Of a stretch of DNA of 64,000 nt, positions 53,862 through 62,144 are shown in pieces (the stretch's first letter is position 1; each line of letters begins with the position of its first letter). The position numbers and the translations under genes were made by a program. Source of the stretch: Lachnospiraceae bacterium. Lineage in GTDB: Bacteria > Bacillota > Clostridia > Lachnospirales > Lachnospiraceae. The stretch spans positions 1 to 64,000 of the forward strand of contig JAPFDH010000074.1 of NCBI GenBank assembly GCA_026169045.1, in the 5' to 3' direction. The notes beneath the pieces are model-generated. The model worked only from the letters and a program-made list of their open reading frames with translations. It ran no database searches and had not been told where the DNA came from.

Positions 53862-53903
53862 TATAAAACATTGTTTTATACAAAAATAATTTATCTGTAA
53901 CAA
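53862..53903 (-). promoter_or_regulatory. nfnAB promoter with overlapping palindrome
   Basis: Minus-strand TTGTTA (53898-53903), a 17-base spacer and TATAAA (53875-53880). A perfect 19-bp palindrome (arms TATAAAACA and TGTTTTATA around one base, 53862-53880) covers the -10 and the start site. The half-site TGTTTTATAAAT recurs at 53960-53971. It looks like a repressor operator; it does not match the usual Rex sequence. The remainder of the gap to 53985 is AT-rich. Confidence 0.5.
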
Positions 53904-53985
53904 TTCACAGCCATACAGATTTACAATAAACAGATAATTCAAGCTTGTTTGACAAAGACTGTTTTATAAATCTATACTCATAGCA

Positions 53986-54945
53986 TCAATTGTATACCTT
54001 CAGCTCCGTCACATTTCCGATATCCTGGGAATACCAGAGCGGTGATGTATAATTAAGGATCACCTCATATACATCCTCTTTTCCTTCTACATTCTTAAAT
54101 GTAATGGTTCCCGTATGACTCATGCCGTCATTGGCAATATACTCAAATTCGGCACGGTTGCTTCCTGTAAATGTAGCCACTGTTTCATTTAATACATTTT
54201 TCTTTCCAAAAGAGTTTTCTGTTCCTGTATCAAAAACCACATGACTGTCATCCAATGTATAAATTGTCACATATGTTCCCGCACCATCCGCATATTCCCG
54301 AATCCATTCCGGGTTTGCCATGCCTTTTCCCTTTACATCGGAAGTAAACGATACATAATTTTCATTTCCGGTGACATAATACTCCCCTATTTTATACATC
54401 AAATAGGGTTTTCCGTCTTCTGCCATCACATATATCTTGCCATCCACCGGGTAGGTTCCTTCTTTTTTTATAACGTTTCCAGCAGCTGTAGCAGAATCAA
54501 ACTGCGGTTTTGCATGAAATACAATCCCTTCACCATTGTCTCCGGGTTTTATGATCTCCAATGTTCCACTGCAGGCAAGCACAGTTCCTATATCCGACAC
54601 AGGTTCTGTTGTCTGGGGGATCGGAGCGGTTTCTGTTTGGGAAGAAGTTTCTTTTGTCTTAGAAGTTTCTTTTATGGTTTCTTCCGTTTTCTTTGTTTCT
54701 TCTTCCACTTTTTTTGTCTCTTCTTTTATAACTGCCTTTGTACTTTCTTTTTCCTCCAAGGTTGTCCCTGTTTCTTTCTGGTCCGTTGACTCTGATTCCC
54801 TCATTGTCTCGCTCTCATCCGTCACCGGATATGTCATAGTCGGCCGAGTATTTCCGCTGCTAACCAAAAATAGAAAAAATGATCCAAGTGCAATTATAAT
54901 CGCAATCAGGAAAGCGATTATTACCAATGATTTTTTGTCATCCAT
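53986..54945 (-). CDS. Membrane-anchored protein with Thr/Glu/Lys-rich stalk
   Basis: 319 residues. One N-terminal transmembrane helix (about residues 7-29) is followed by a low-complexity stalk rich in Glu, Thr, Lys and Ser (about 35-115; many EET, KET and TEE repeats), then a beta-rich exterior domain (about 120-319) with YPVDGKIYVMAED, YVTIYTLDDSHVVFDTG and FTGSNRAEFEYIANDGMSHTG. No known domain. Likely anchored on the outer face of the membrane. It is monocistronic between nfnA and the esterase gene. No clear partner. Confidence 0.75.
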   Translation of the reverse strand: MDDKKSLVIIAFLIAIIIALGSFFLFLVSSGNTRPTMTYPVTDESETMRESESTDQKETGTTLEEKESTKAVIKEETKKVEEETKKTEETIKETSKTKETSSQTETAPIPQTTEPVSDIGTVLACSGTLEIIKPGDNGEGIVFHAKPQFDSATAAGNVIKKEGTYPVDGKIYVMAEDGKPYLMYKIGEYYVTGNENYVSFTSDVKGKGMANPEWIREYADGAGTYVTIYTLDDSHVVFDTGTENSFGKKNVLNETVATFTGSNRAEFEYIANDGMSHTGTITFKNVEGKEDVYEVILNYTSPLWYSQDIGNVTELKVYN

Positions 54946-55002
54946 CTGCCCCGATGACCCCTTTCTAGTTCTCTTATATTCCTATACCATTTGTACAAAC
55001 CA

Positions 55003-55830
55003 TTACTTTAGATTTCTGATCCATGTGCAGGATAATTCCATCCAAGGCTGAACAGCCGTATATTCTTTCTCTTCCAATGATGCGATGGTTTCGCGATTTG
55101 CCAATGATAATCCGTGGGGACCTTCCGGGAAAATGTGCATTTCCACAGGTACCTGATATTTTCTCAATGCCTCAATGAAAAACAGAGAGTTTTCTACAGG
55201 AACAGCCTGATCGCTGTATGTATGCCAGATAAAAGTCGGTGGGTTCTGTGCTCCAGCCTGTTTTTCCAGAGAAACATAGTCCAGCAGTTCCTCATATCTG
55301 TCTCCCAAAAGATTTACAAATGATCCCCTATGGGCATATTCACCGGACGTAATAACTGGATAAGAAAGAATTGCCCCATTGGGCTTTACCATTTCTTTCT
55401 CCACTCCCAAAGGTTTCCATACAAACTCCTGATTCCAGAAAGTAGATAACGATGCTGCCAAATGACCGCCGGCTGAAAAACCTTCGATTATAATCTTATC
55501 CGGATCAATATCCCACTCTTCTGCGTGAGACCGCACATAAGCCACAGAGTAAGCCAATTCAAGTAACGCGGTCGGCCATACATCCGGTGCTACACTATAC
55601 CATAATACAAACGCCTGAAAACCTGCGGCATTGTACTGAATCGCTACCGGTTCGCCCTCTCTCGCAGATGTAAATCCGTATCCGCCTCCCGGACAGACAA
55701 TAACAGCCGGACGCTTCATTGGTACGTGAGCCGAATCCAATATATATGTATCCAACCGTGGTTGATACGCTTGTTTCTCAATGCCAGCCTTTTCATAAGG
55801 CACATTCAGTTGAATCTTGTCATAAATCAT
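55003..55830 (-). CDS. Alpha/beta hydrolase (esterase)
   Basis: Alpha/beta-hydrolase-fold esterase of the acetyl-esterase/BD-FAE type. PAVIVCPGGGYGF is the oxyanion-hole region (about residues 41-53), GFSAGGHLAASL holds the nucleophile Ser (about 118), and a late Asp and His are in SDQAVPVENS and GPHGLS. About 275 residues. The start at 55830 follows AGGAGGAG. No signal peptide from this start, so cytoplasmic. Deacetylation of carbohydrates is likely in a gut species, but the substrate is unknown. Own promoter at 55942-55970. Confidence 0.85.
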   Translation of the reverse strand: MIYDKIQLNVPYEKAGIEKQAYQPRLDTYILDSAHVPMKRPAVIVCPGGGYGFTSAREGEPVAIQYNAAGFQAFVLWYSVAPDVWPTALLELAYSVAYVRSHAEEWDIDPDKIIIEGFSAGGHLAASLSTFWNQEFVWKPLGVEKEMVKPNGAILSYPVITSGEYAHRGSFVNLLGDRYEELLDYVSLEKQAGAQNPPTFIWHTYSDQAVPVENSLFFIEALRKYQVPVEMHIFPEGPHGLSLANRETIASLEEKEYTAVQPWMELSCTWIRNLK

Positions 55831-55930
55831 GTTTCTCCTCCTGATGGTTTTCCTCTCATGTATTCTTTTCATTTATAAGAATTTTTTGTTTGACATTTAT
55901 TGTCTAAAAAAAGCTCTACACAAATCCCCA

Positions 55931-55970
55931 TTATTATAACTATAATAAGTCTTTCTTTTTCATATGTCAA
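55931..55970 (-). promoter_or_regulatory. Esterase promoter with overlapping palindrome
   Basis: TTGACA (55965-55970), a 17-base spacer and TATTAT (55942-55947) on the minus strand. A perfect palindrome TTATTATA-AC-TATAATAA (55931-55948) covers the -10, suggesting a repressor site. Confidence 0.5.
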
Positions 55971-56000
55971 TGAATCCTCATAAATCTCTTTATTACAATA

Positions 56001-56036
56001 TAGCCGTTCAGCCCGCGCTATCCGTAAAACCTCACA
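56001..56036. repeat. Dispersed repeat, copy 4 (diverged end fragment)
   Basis: About 34 bases (GCCGTTCAGCCCGCGCTATC then CGTAAAACCTCAC) match the other end of the repeat with about four to five mismatches. It overlaps the stop codon of the hexapeptide-repeat protein gene, so the gene's last bases come from or resemble the repeat. The remaining 130 bases of the element are absent. Confidence 0.6.
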
Positions 56037-56706
56037 ATTCCTGTTTTTCCACTACTTCTCCCTGTTTCTTATAGATACTTTTGGACGGAACAAATCCTCG
56101 TACACTGGACAATGGATAAATATTACTTTCCCGTCCGACTACTGTTCCGGGATTTAAGACAGAACCACATCCCACTTCCACATAATCGCCCAGCATAGCA
56201 CCAAATTTCTTACGCTTTGTCTCGATATTTCCCTTATCGGTCTTTACTACCACCAATTTCTTATCAGATTTTACATTGGATGTGATAGATCCGGCTCCCA
56301 TATGGGATTTATACCCCAATACAGAATCTCCCACATAATTATAATGGGGAACCTGAACATTGTTAAATAAAATCACATTCTTTAATTCGGTGGAATTTCC
56401 AACCACCGCATTTTTTCCAACAATGGCATTTCCTCTGATAAAAGCACAATGGCGCACTTCCGCATTTTCATCAATAATACATGGTCCATTGATAAATGCT
56501 GTTTCAGCTACTTTAGCAGATTTTGCAATCCAAATATTTTCTCCTCTTTTCTCAAAACGCTCTTCAGAAAGAGTGGATCCCAAATCCAAAATAAACTGAC
56601 CAATTTTGTCAAGGATTTCCCATGGATACACTGCTTCCCGCAGTAAATCAGCGGCAATCGTCTCATCCAATTGATATAATTCTTTTACAGTTAATTCCTG
56701 TATCAT
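56032..56706 (-). CDS. Left-handed beta-helix (hexapeptide) acyl/nucleotidyl-transferase-like protein
   Basis: 224 residues with a left-handed beta-helix: repeated I/V-x-x-x-A/G steps from about residue 55 to 195 (NAEVRHCAFIRGNAIVGKNAVVGNSTELKNVIL, GDYVEVGCGSVLNPGTVVGRESNIYPLSSVRG, in parts). It resembles the C-terminal half of GlmU-type UDP-GlcNAc pyrophosphorylases, but the N-terminal nucleotidyl domain is absent; the N-terminal 50 residues are helical. In clostridia such proteins are annotated as UDP-N-acetylglucosamine pyrophosphorylase homologues. Substrate unknown. 47 bases after topB. Confidence 0.78.
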   Translation of the reverse strand: MIQELTVKELYQLDETIAADLLREAVYPWEILDKIGQFILDLGSTLSEERFEKRGENIWIAKSAKVAETAFINGPCIIDENAEVRHCAFIRGNAIVGKNAVVGNSTELKNVILFNNVQVPHYNYVGDSVLGYKSHMGAGSITSNVKSDKKLVVVKTDKGNIETKRKKFGAMLGDYVEVGCGSVLNPGTVVGRESNIYPLSSVRGFVPSKSIYKKQGEVVEKQEL

Positions 56707-56753
56707 ATAAATCTCCTCCTATTCTGCTATCTCTAAAATCCTGCCATTCATTT

Positions 56754-58772
56754 TTATTTTTTCTTTTCTGTTCCTCTATAATACGGTAATACATGTTCCA
56801 ATCTGCCACGGATCGCCCAAGGATTTCCGATTTGTTTCACGCTTTCCGTTCTTCTTGCCACGAACGTCTCCAATTTTTCCATGTATTCTTCCGAAGTAAT
56901 GCTTCCTTCAGCCACATAGGAAAGCCCTTTTTCCCAGCTGGCCGTAAGTTCAGGATTTAAAAGCTGTCTCATGGAAACATCCACCACATCATAAACCAAT
57001 TCTCCCAAAAGAGCCGGTGTAATGATCTGTGTCTTTCCATTTAAAACCAGGTATTTAATATTCACCAGTTTCTTTAATATCTCTGCCCGGGTTGCACTGG
57101 TTCCGATTCCACTTCCTTTTATTTGTGACCGGAGTTCCTCATCTTCAATCAGCTGCCCGGCATTTTCCATCGCCAGGATCAAGCTTCCTGAATTGTAACG
57201 TTTCGGTGGTGACGTTTCTCCCTCTTTCACAAACAAATCACAAATGGTAACCCGGTCCCCCTTCTTTACTTTCTTTAATACATCCAAAAACAATGGATCA
57301 TTTTTGATATCCTGTTCTTCTGCGTCTTTCTTTGCTGACGGTACCGTTCCACTCACTTTCAGATAGCCTTCATCCAAAAGAATACGGAAGTTGGAGAAAA
57401 AATGTTCCTTTTTTCGTTCCATTTCCAGACTGATTTTCTGATATACTGCCGGAGGATAAAAAATGCTGAGAAAACGTCGGCAAATCAATTCATATACCCC
57501 ACGTGAAACGCCTGATAAATTTTTCAGATTTTGAATTCCCTGACCAGTAGGAATAATGGCATAGTGGTCTGTAATCTGTTTATCGTTGACATAACGTGAT
57601 TTTGTAATGGATACATCGCTTTTTTTCTCCAAAATTTCCTGTGCAAATTCACTGACGGTATTAAAATTTTTCAATCCGGAAAGGTTTCTTCTGATTTCTT
57701 TTGCCACAGCCGTAGATAAAACTCTGGCATCCGTACGGGGATATGTTACCATTTTCTTTTCATACAATTCCTGGGTAATCCGTAATGTCTCATCAGGGCT
57801 GATTTTAAATCGTTTGGAGCATTCATTTTGCAATTCTGCCAAATTAAACAAAAGAGGGGGATATTTGTTTTCTTTTTTTCTGTTTACTGCTAAAATCACT
57901 GCCTCAAACGGATCCCCTTCTTTTAGCCAGGCAATGAGCTCCTCTGCTTTTTCCCTTTTTTTAAATCCATTTTCCTTATAGAGATGGGGGGAAGCAAAAT
58001 ATTTCGATCCTTCCACTGCCCTCCATTCCCCTTCAAATATATGGCTGGTTTCTTTTTCTTGCCCAATTTGAAACGATCCGACCACGCGGTAAAATGGAGT
58101 TTTTACAAAATTCCGGATTTCCCTTTCCCGTCTCACTACCATTCCCAGGACGCATGTCATCACCCGTCCCACAGAGAGTACCGTCCATTTGGCCTGCACC
58201 ATATCAGCCAGTGTCAACCCAAACTTTAAGGTCAAAGCCCGGGAAAAATTAATTCCCATCAGATAATCTTCTTTTGCTCTCAAATAAGCAGATGCACTCA
58301 AATTATCATAGGCAGATAAATCTTTTGCTTCAGCAATTCCTCTTTGAATTTCCTCTTCTGTCTGTGAATCAATCCAGACACGCAGTCTTTTTTTGCCTTT
58401 TACACCTGCCATTTGTTCAACCAGCCGATAAATATATTCTCCCTCTCGTCCGGAGTCGGTGCAGACGTATATGGTATCCACATCCTCTCGGTTCAGCAGA
58501 CCTTTTACTATCTGGAATTGTTTTTTTACTCCGTCTATAACTTCATATTTCCACTCTTTTGGAAAAAAAGGAATGGTTTCCATACTCCAACGTTTGAGGG
58601 ATGGATCATAAACTTCCGGATAACTCATGGTAACCAAATGCCCTACACACCAGGTCACCACCGCTTCCTGGGATTCCAGATAGCCATCCCGTCTCTGTCC
58701 ATTTATTTTCAGCGCCTTTGCAAATTCCTGCGCCACACTAGGTTTTTCAGCAATAAATAACTTTTTTCCCAA
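56754..58772 (-). CDS. topB: DNA topoisomerase III
   Basis: Type IA topoisomerase that relaxes and decatenates DNA. The TOPRIM domain starts at the N-terminus (KKLFIAEKPSVAQEFAKAL) with the acidic DSGREGEYIYR-type triad. The catalytic Tyr is in VTYPRTDARVL (about residue 345). RAEILKKLVN and the C-terminal domain follow without zinc fingers. 672 residues. It is the usual TopB length in clostridia. Stop lies 47 bases before the start of the hexapeptide gene. Confidence 0.95.
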   Translation of the reverse strand: MGKKLFIAEKPSVAQEFAKALKINGQRRDGYLESQEAVVTWCVGHLVTMSYPEVYDPSLKRWSMETIPFFPKEWKYEVIDGVKKQFQIVKGLLNREDVDTIYVCTDSGREGEYIYRLVEQMAGVKGKKRLRVWIDSQTEEEIQRGIAEAKDLSAYDNLSASAYLRAKEDYLMGINFSRALTLKFGLTLADMVQAKWTVLSVGRVMTCVLGMVVRREREIRNFVKTPFYRVVGSFQIGQEKETSHIFEGEWRAVEGSKYFASPHLYKENGFKKREKAEELIAWLKEGDPFEAVILAVNRKKENKYPPLLFNLAELQNECSKRFKISPDETLRITQELYEKKMVTYPRTDARVLSTAVAKEIRRNLSGLKNFNTVSEFAQEILEKKSDVSITKSRYVNDKQITDHYAIIPTGQGIQNLKNLSGVSRGVYELICRRFLSIFYPPAVYQKISLEMERKKEHFFSNFRILLDEGYLKVSGTVPSAKKDAEEQDIKNDPLFLDVLKKVKKGDRVTICDLFVKEGETSPPKRYNSGSLILAMENAGQLIEDEELRSQIKGSGIGTSATRAEILKKLVNIKYLVLNGKTQIITPALLGELVYDVVDVSMRQLLNPELTASWEKGLSYVAEGSITSEEYMEKLETFVARRTESVKQIGNPWAIRGRLEHVLPYYRGTEKKK

Positions 58773-58822
58773 ACCGTTCTCTCCATCTCTTTGCTCTATT
58801 TCCCACCATTATATATACAGAA

Positions 58823-58858
58823 GGAAAGGGGACTTGCATCTTCGCAACTCCCCCTTCC
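58823..58858 (-). terminator. Stem-loop after galM
   Basis: Arms GGAAAGGGGACTTGC and GCAACTCCCCCTTCC (two mismatches) with a 6-base loop, lying between galM and topB. There is no T-run, so it may be a weak terminator or a processing hairpin. Confidence 0.5.
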
Positions 58859-58904
58859 GCCCATTTCCCTATCATTTTACAGGAACGGTTTCTTCTTACC
58901 ATTC

Positions 58905-59972
58905 CTATTCATTTTTTAAGGGAACAAAACGAAATACCGTGGTGGTATCATATTCATCTCCGGCTTTTAAAACAGGAGAAGGAAAATTATCATGATTGAC
59001 AGAATCCGGAAAATATTGGGTCTCAAAGCAGACACCTGCTCTTTTTCCATAAACACATCCGCCTTTTCCCTTCAACGTACCATCCAAAAAATTACCGGTA
59101 TAAAACTGCATACCCGGAAGATCCGTATGTACTTCCATGGACATGCCGCTGCGTTCATCCCTCAAAACAGCAACTTTACGAAATTCCCCACTTTCTCCAT
59201 TCAGGATCCAGTTATGATCATAACCATTTCCCAACCGTGTAGCTTCATAGTCACTGTCAATTTCCTCTCCGATTTGTTTCAGAGAAGTAAAATCCATGGG
59301 TGTTCCTTTTACCGGAATAATTTCTCCTGTGGGAATGGAAGCAGCATCTGCTCTTGTATAAGCATCAGCAAAAATCTGTACTTTTTGCTCTACAGCATTT
59401 TTATCATCATGACCGGATAAATTGAAATAACTGTGATTTGTCATATTTACCACGGTATCCTGATCTCCGCATGCATAATAATGAATCATTAAAGAATTTT
59501 CTTCTGTCAGTGTATAGGTTACAGAAACATCCAGATTACCCGGAAATCCCTGATCACCGTCGGGACTGATTAAATGAAACGAAATGGCCTCTCCCAATTC
59601 ACTCTCTTCTTCCTGCGCTTCCCACAATCTTCTATGATATCCATTGGGATTGCTGTGCAGATTGTTTTCCCCGTCATTTTTATCCAAAAAGTATTTCTTT
59701 CCATTTAAGGTAAATTCTGCATTTCCGATACGATTCGCATGGCGCCCGATAACTGCTCCAAATCCCGGATCATTCTCGAAATATCCTTCCAGAGAATCGA
59801 AGCCCAGCACGACATCTTTTTTTGTTCCATCCGGAAACGGAACCCATAAAGACTGCAGCACAGCACCAAAATCACTGACAACTGCTGTCATTCCATTTTT
59901 ATTCTTTAATGTATACAGATATGCTGTTTTTCCATCCTTCGTTTTTCCAAATTCTGTCCTTGTAATACCCAT
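58905..59972 (-). CDS. galM: Aldose 1-epimerase (galactose mutarotase)
   Basis: Interconverts alpha and beta anomers of galactose or glucose. Visible are DFGAVLQSLWVP, NRIGNAEFTLNGKKY, the catalytic His in TNHSYFNLSGH (about residue 180) and the catalytic Glu in CFETQYFPDSVNHDNFPS (about 320). 355 residues. No galK or galT lies next to it. The gene is 33 bases downstream of asd with the same direction. Confidence 0.94.
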   Translation of the reverse strand: MGITRTEFGKTKDGKTAYLYTLKNKNGMTAVVSDFGAVLQSLWVPFPDGTKKDVVLGFDSLEGYFENDPGFGAVIGRHANRIGNAEFTLNGKKYFLDKNDGENNLHSNPNGYHRRLWEAQEEESELGEAISFHLISPDGDQGFPGNLDVSVTYTLTEENSLMIHYYACGDQDTVVNMTNHSYFNLSGHDDKNAVEQKVQIFADAYTRADAASIPTGEIIPVKGTPMDFTSLKQIGEEIDSDYEATRLGNGYDHNWILNGESGEFRKVAVLRDERSGMSMEVHTDLPGMQFYTGNFLDGTLKGKGGCVYGKRAGVCFETQYFPDSVNHDNFPSPVLKAGDEYDTTTVFRFVPLKNE

Positions 59973-60005
59973 ACATTCACCTCATTTTGTCTGTGTTAAC
60001 CCCAT

Positions 60006-61094
60006 TTATTCCTTTGCAGTAATATATCCTTTTGCTGTCAAAAGTTCTGCTGAAAGAATTGCTCCACCTGCTGCTCCCCTCACTGTATTATGAGATAAGC
60101 CCACAAATTTATAATCATAAACGGTATCTTCTCTCAGACGTCCCATAGATACTCCCATTCCATTTTCATAATCACGATCCAAACGTGCCTGCGGTCTGTT
60201 ATCTTCTTCCAGATACTGAATAAACTGCTTTGGTGCACTTGGAAGATTCAGTTTCTGTGGTTCTCCCTTAAAGTTTTTCCAGCGATCCAGTATTTCTTCT
60301 CTGGTTGGTTTCTTTTCAAAGGATACAAAAACAGCAGCTGTATGTCCATCCTGTACGGGAACACGGATACACTGGGTAGTGATAATCGGTCCCTCTGCTT
60401 TCTTAATAACACCATCTTCCACTTTGCCCCAAATTCTAAGTGGTTCCTGCTCACTCTTTTCCTCTTCTCCGCCAATGTAAGGAATAATATTATCCAGCAT
60501 TTCCGGCCAGTCTTTGAATGTCTTTCCGGCTCCGGAAATCGCCTGATACGTAGTGGCCACTACTACCTTCGGTTTAAATTCCATCAGAGCATGTAATGCC
60601 GGAGTGTAACTTTGAATGGAACAGTTTGGCTTTACTGCTATGAATCCTCTTTTAGTTCCCAGACGTTTTCTCTGGAATGGGATCACTTCTGCATGTTCTG
60701 GATTTAATTCAGGTACAATCATAGGTACATCCGGTGTCCAACGGTGTGCGCTGTTATTGGATACAACCGGAGTCTCTGTCTTGGCATATGCCTCTTCAAT
60801 TGCTTTGATTTCATCCTTTGTCATATCCACTGCACTGAAAACGAAATCTACATCTTTAGAAACTTCTTCTACTTCGTTAACATTTTTTACAACAATCTTT
60901 TTTACGGCTTCAGGAATCGGTTTGGACATTTTCCAGCGATCTCCCACCGCCTCTTCATATGTCTTACCTGCTGAGCGGGGACTTGCTGCGATTGTCACCA
61001 CTTCAAACCATGGATGATTTTCCAGCAATGAAATAAAACGCTGTCCCACCATACCAGTTCCTCCAAGGATACCTACGCGTAATTTCTGTTCCAT
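60006..61094 (-). CDS. asd: Aspartate-semialdehyde dehydrogenase
   Basis: Reduces aspartyl-4-phosphate to aspartate semialdehyde for lysine, threonine and methionine synthesis and diaminopimelate. The Rossmann motif is GILGGTGMVGQRF. The catalytic Cys is in VKPNCSIQSY (about residue 150 from this start) and further residues are in QAISGAGKTFKDWPEM. 362 residues, of the longer archaeal/fungal-like class. The start at 61094 (MEQKLRVG) has AGGAGG; the frame extends upstream by 12 codons. The leader 61095-61300 shows small hairpins (GCCTG/CAGGC; GGCAG/CTGCC) but no riboswitch I recognise. Confidence 0.94.
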   Translation of the reverse strand: MEQKLRVGILGGTGMVGQRFISLLENHPWFEVVTIAASPRSAGKTYEEAVGDRWKMSKPIPEAVKKIVVKNVNEVEEVSKDVDFVFSAVDMTKDEIKAIEEAYAKTETPVVSNNSAHRWTPDVPMIVPELNPEHAEVIPFQRKRLGTKRGFIAVKPNCSIQSYTPALHALMEFKPKVVVATTYQAISGAGKTFKDWPEMLDNIIPYIGGEEEKSEQEPLRIWGKVEDGVIKKAEGPIITTQCIRVPVQDGHTAAVFVSFEKKPTREEILDRWKNFKGEPQKLNLPSAPKQFIQYLEEDNRPQARLDRDYENGMGVSMGRLREDTVYDYKFVGLSHNTVRGAAGGAILSAELLTAKGYITAKE

Positions 61095-61300
61095 AACTTT
61101 TCCTCCTCTATCCGGCAGTCCTTCTGCCATTTCTTATCTGCCTGCCCAGCACAGGAATCAGGCAAGTAAATCATTTCTTTCTCTTTTCATTTTCCTATCT
61201 GCTTTTAACCAGCAAATGCGAAATTGTCTTTCTGTGGCGTACACTTGTCTTTAATATACGCATCTTTCTTTCTACTTTTTATGTACTCCTTAATACAACA

Positions 61301-61336
61301 ATTGCCTTAAGCGCCGATTTGTACGCCTAAGGCAAT
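61301..61336 (-). terminator. Stem-loop terminator after zinc-ribbon gene
   Basis: Arms ATTGCCTTAAGCG and CGCCTAAGGCAAT (one mismatch) with a 10-base loop, 17 bases after the stop. The tail TTGTTGTATT is only moderately T-rich. Confidence 0.65.
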
Positions 61337-61352
61337 CATCTTATCATAAAAT

Positions 61353-61859
61353 TTATTCCTTTTCTGTCTCTTCCTGCTGTTCTTCTATCGGTTCTCCGCA
61401 AGCCTGACAGAAGGCGGTTCCTTCTTCCAATTCAGCACCACAGCGTGGACATACGGACGGATTATTTTCCTGTTCTGCTGTTTTTACTTCTTCCTCTTTT
61501 ACAGAACCTTTTTTAGCACCACATTTCGGACAAAACAATGCATCGGATGCAATCTCTGCACCACAGTTATGACAAATCGTTACTTTTCTAATCGCCTGAA
61601 TTTCTGTCTTATATTTTGCAATCGCGATTTCAGCGTTGGCAATCGTTTCAAATTGAACTGCCTCTGAAGCATCCGGATGATTCCTATATTTTTTGTAATA
61701 TGCTTTACCCAATGCAATATAAGCATCCCGGATCTTATTTTCTTCAGAACTAATTTGTCCATTTAACTTAGCAATGTCCGTCAGATCCTTGGTCTTGTCT
61801 ATGATATTCTTACTTCCCTTCGAAAGTGTTTCAGAAATCTTATCAAAAAATGCCATCAT
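61353..61859 (-). CDS. Double zinc-ribbon protein
   Basis: 168 residues. A helical N-terminus (about 1-80; GSKNIIDKTKDLTDIAKLNGQI) is followed by two zinc ribbons: CHNCGAEIASDALFCPKCG (about 97-115) and CPRCGAELEEGTAFCQACG (about 137-155), then a Glu-rich tail. These proteins are abundant in Lachnospiraceae and of unknown role. Start ATG 61859 or 61856 after GGGAGG. It lies between tRNA-Thr and asd on the same strand. Confidence 0.85.
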   Translation of the reverse strand: MMAFFDKISETLSKGSKNIIDKTKDLTDIAKLNGQISSEENKIRDAYIALGKAYYKKYRNHPDASEAVQFETIANAEIAIAKYKTEIQAIRKVTICHNCGAEIASDALFCPKCGAKKGSVKEEEVKTAEQENNPSVCPRCGAELEEGTAFCQACGEPIEEQQEETEKE

Positions 61860-61958
61860 CGTCAACCTCCCGACTTTCTCCATCATGAAACTTTTTTATA
61901 TAGGCTATTATCTGAATCGCTTGAAAAACCCACAAAAAAAGCTTATATTTACAGAAAA

Positions 61959-62031
<73 letters not shown>

Positions 62032-62144
62032 TTAAAATCTTGTCGTTTTGACGTATGAAGTTTTACAACAAGATTACTATAATGGATTTCCCATCTTTTG
62101 TCAAGATTTTTTTATCCATTTTTCATTTTCTGATATTCTCTCCG

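Noticed and set aside
53890-53925. Possible further end of the dispersed repeat (GTAACAATTCACAGCCATAC).
   Set aside because: Only about 15 of 20 bases fit with gaps, and no internal repeat sequence follows; chance or strong decay cannot be told apart.
61095-61300. Lysine or SAM riboswitch in the asd leader.
   Set aside because: Only short hairpins are visible and none of the conserved riboswitch sequence blocks could be found.
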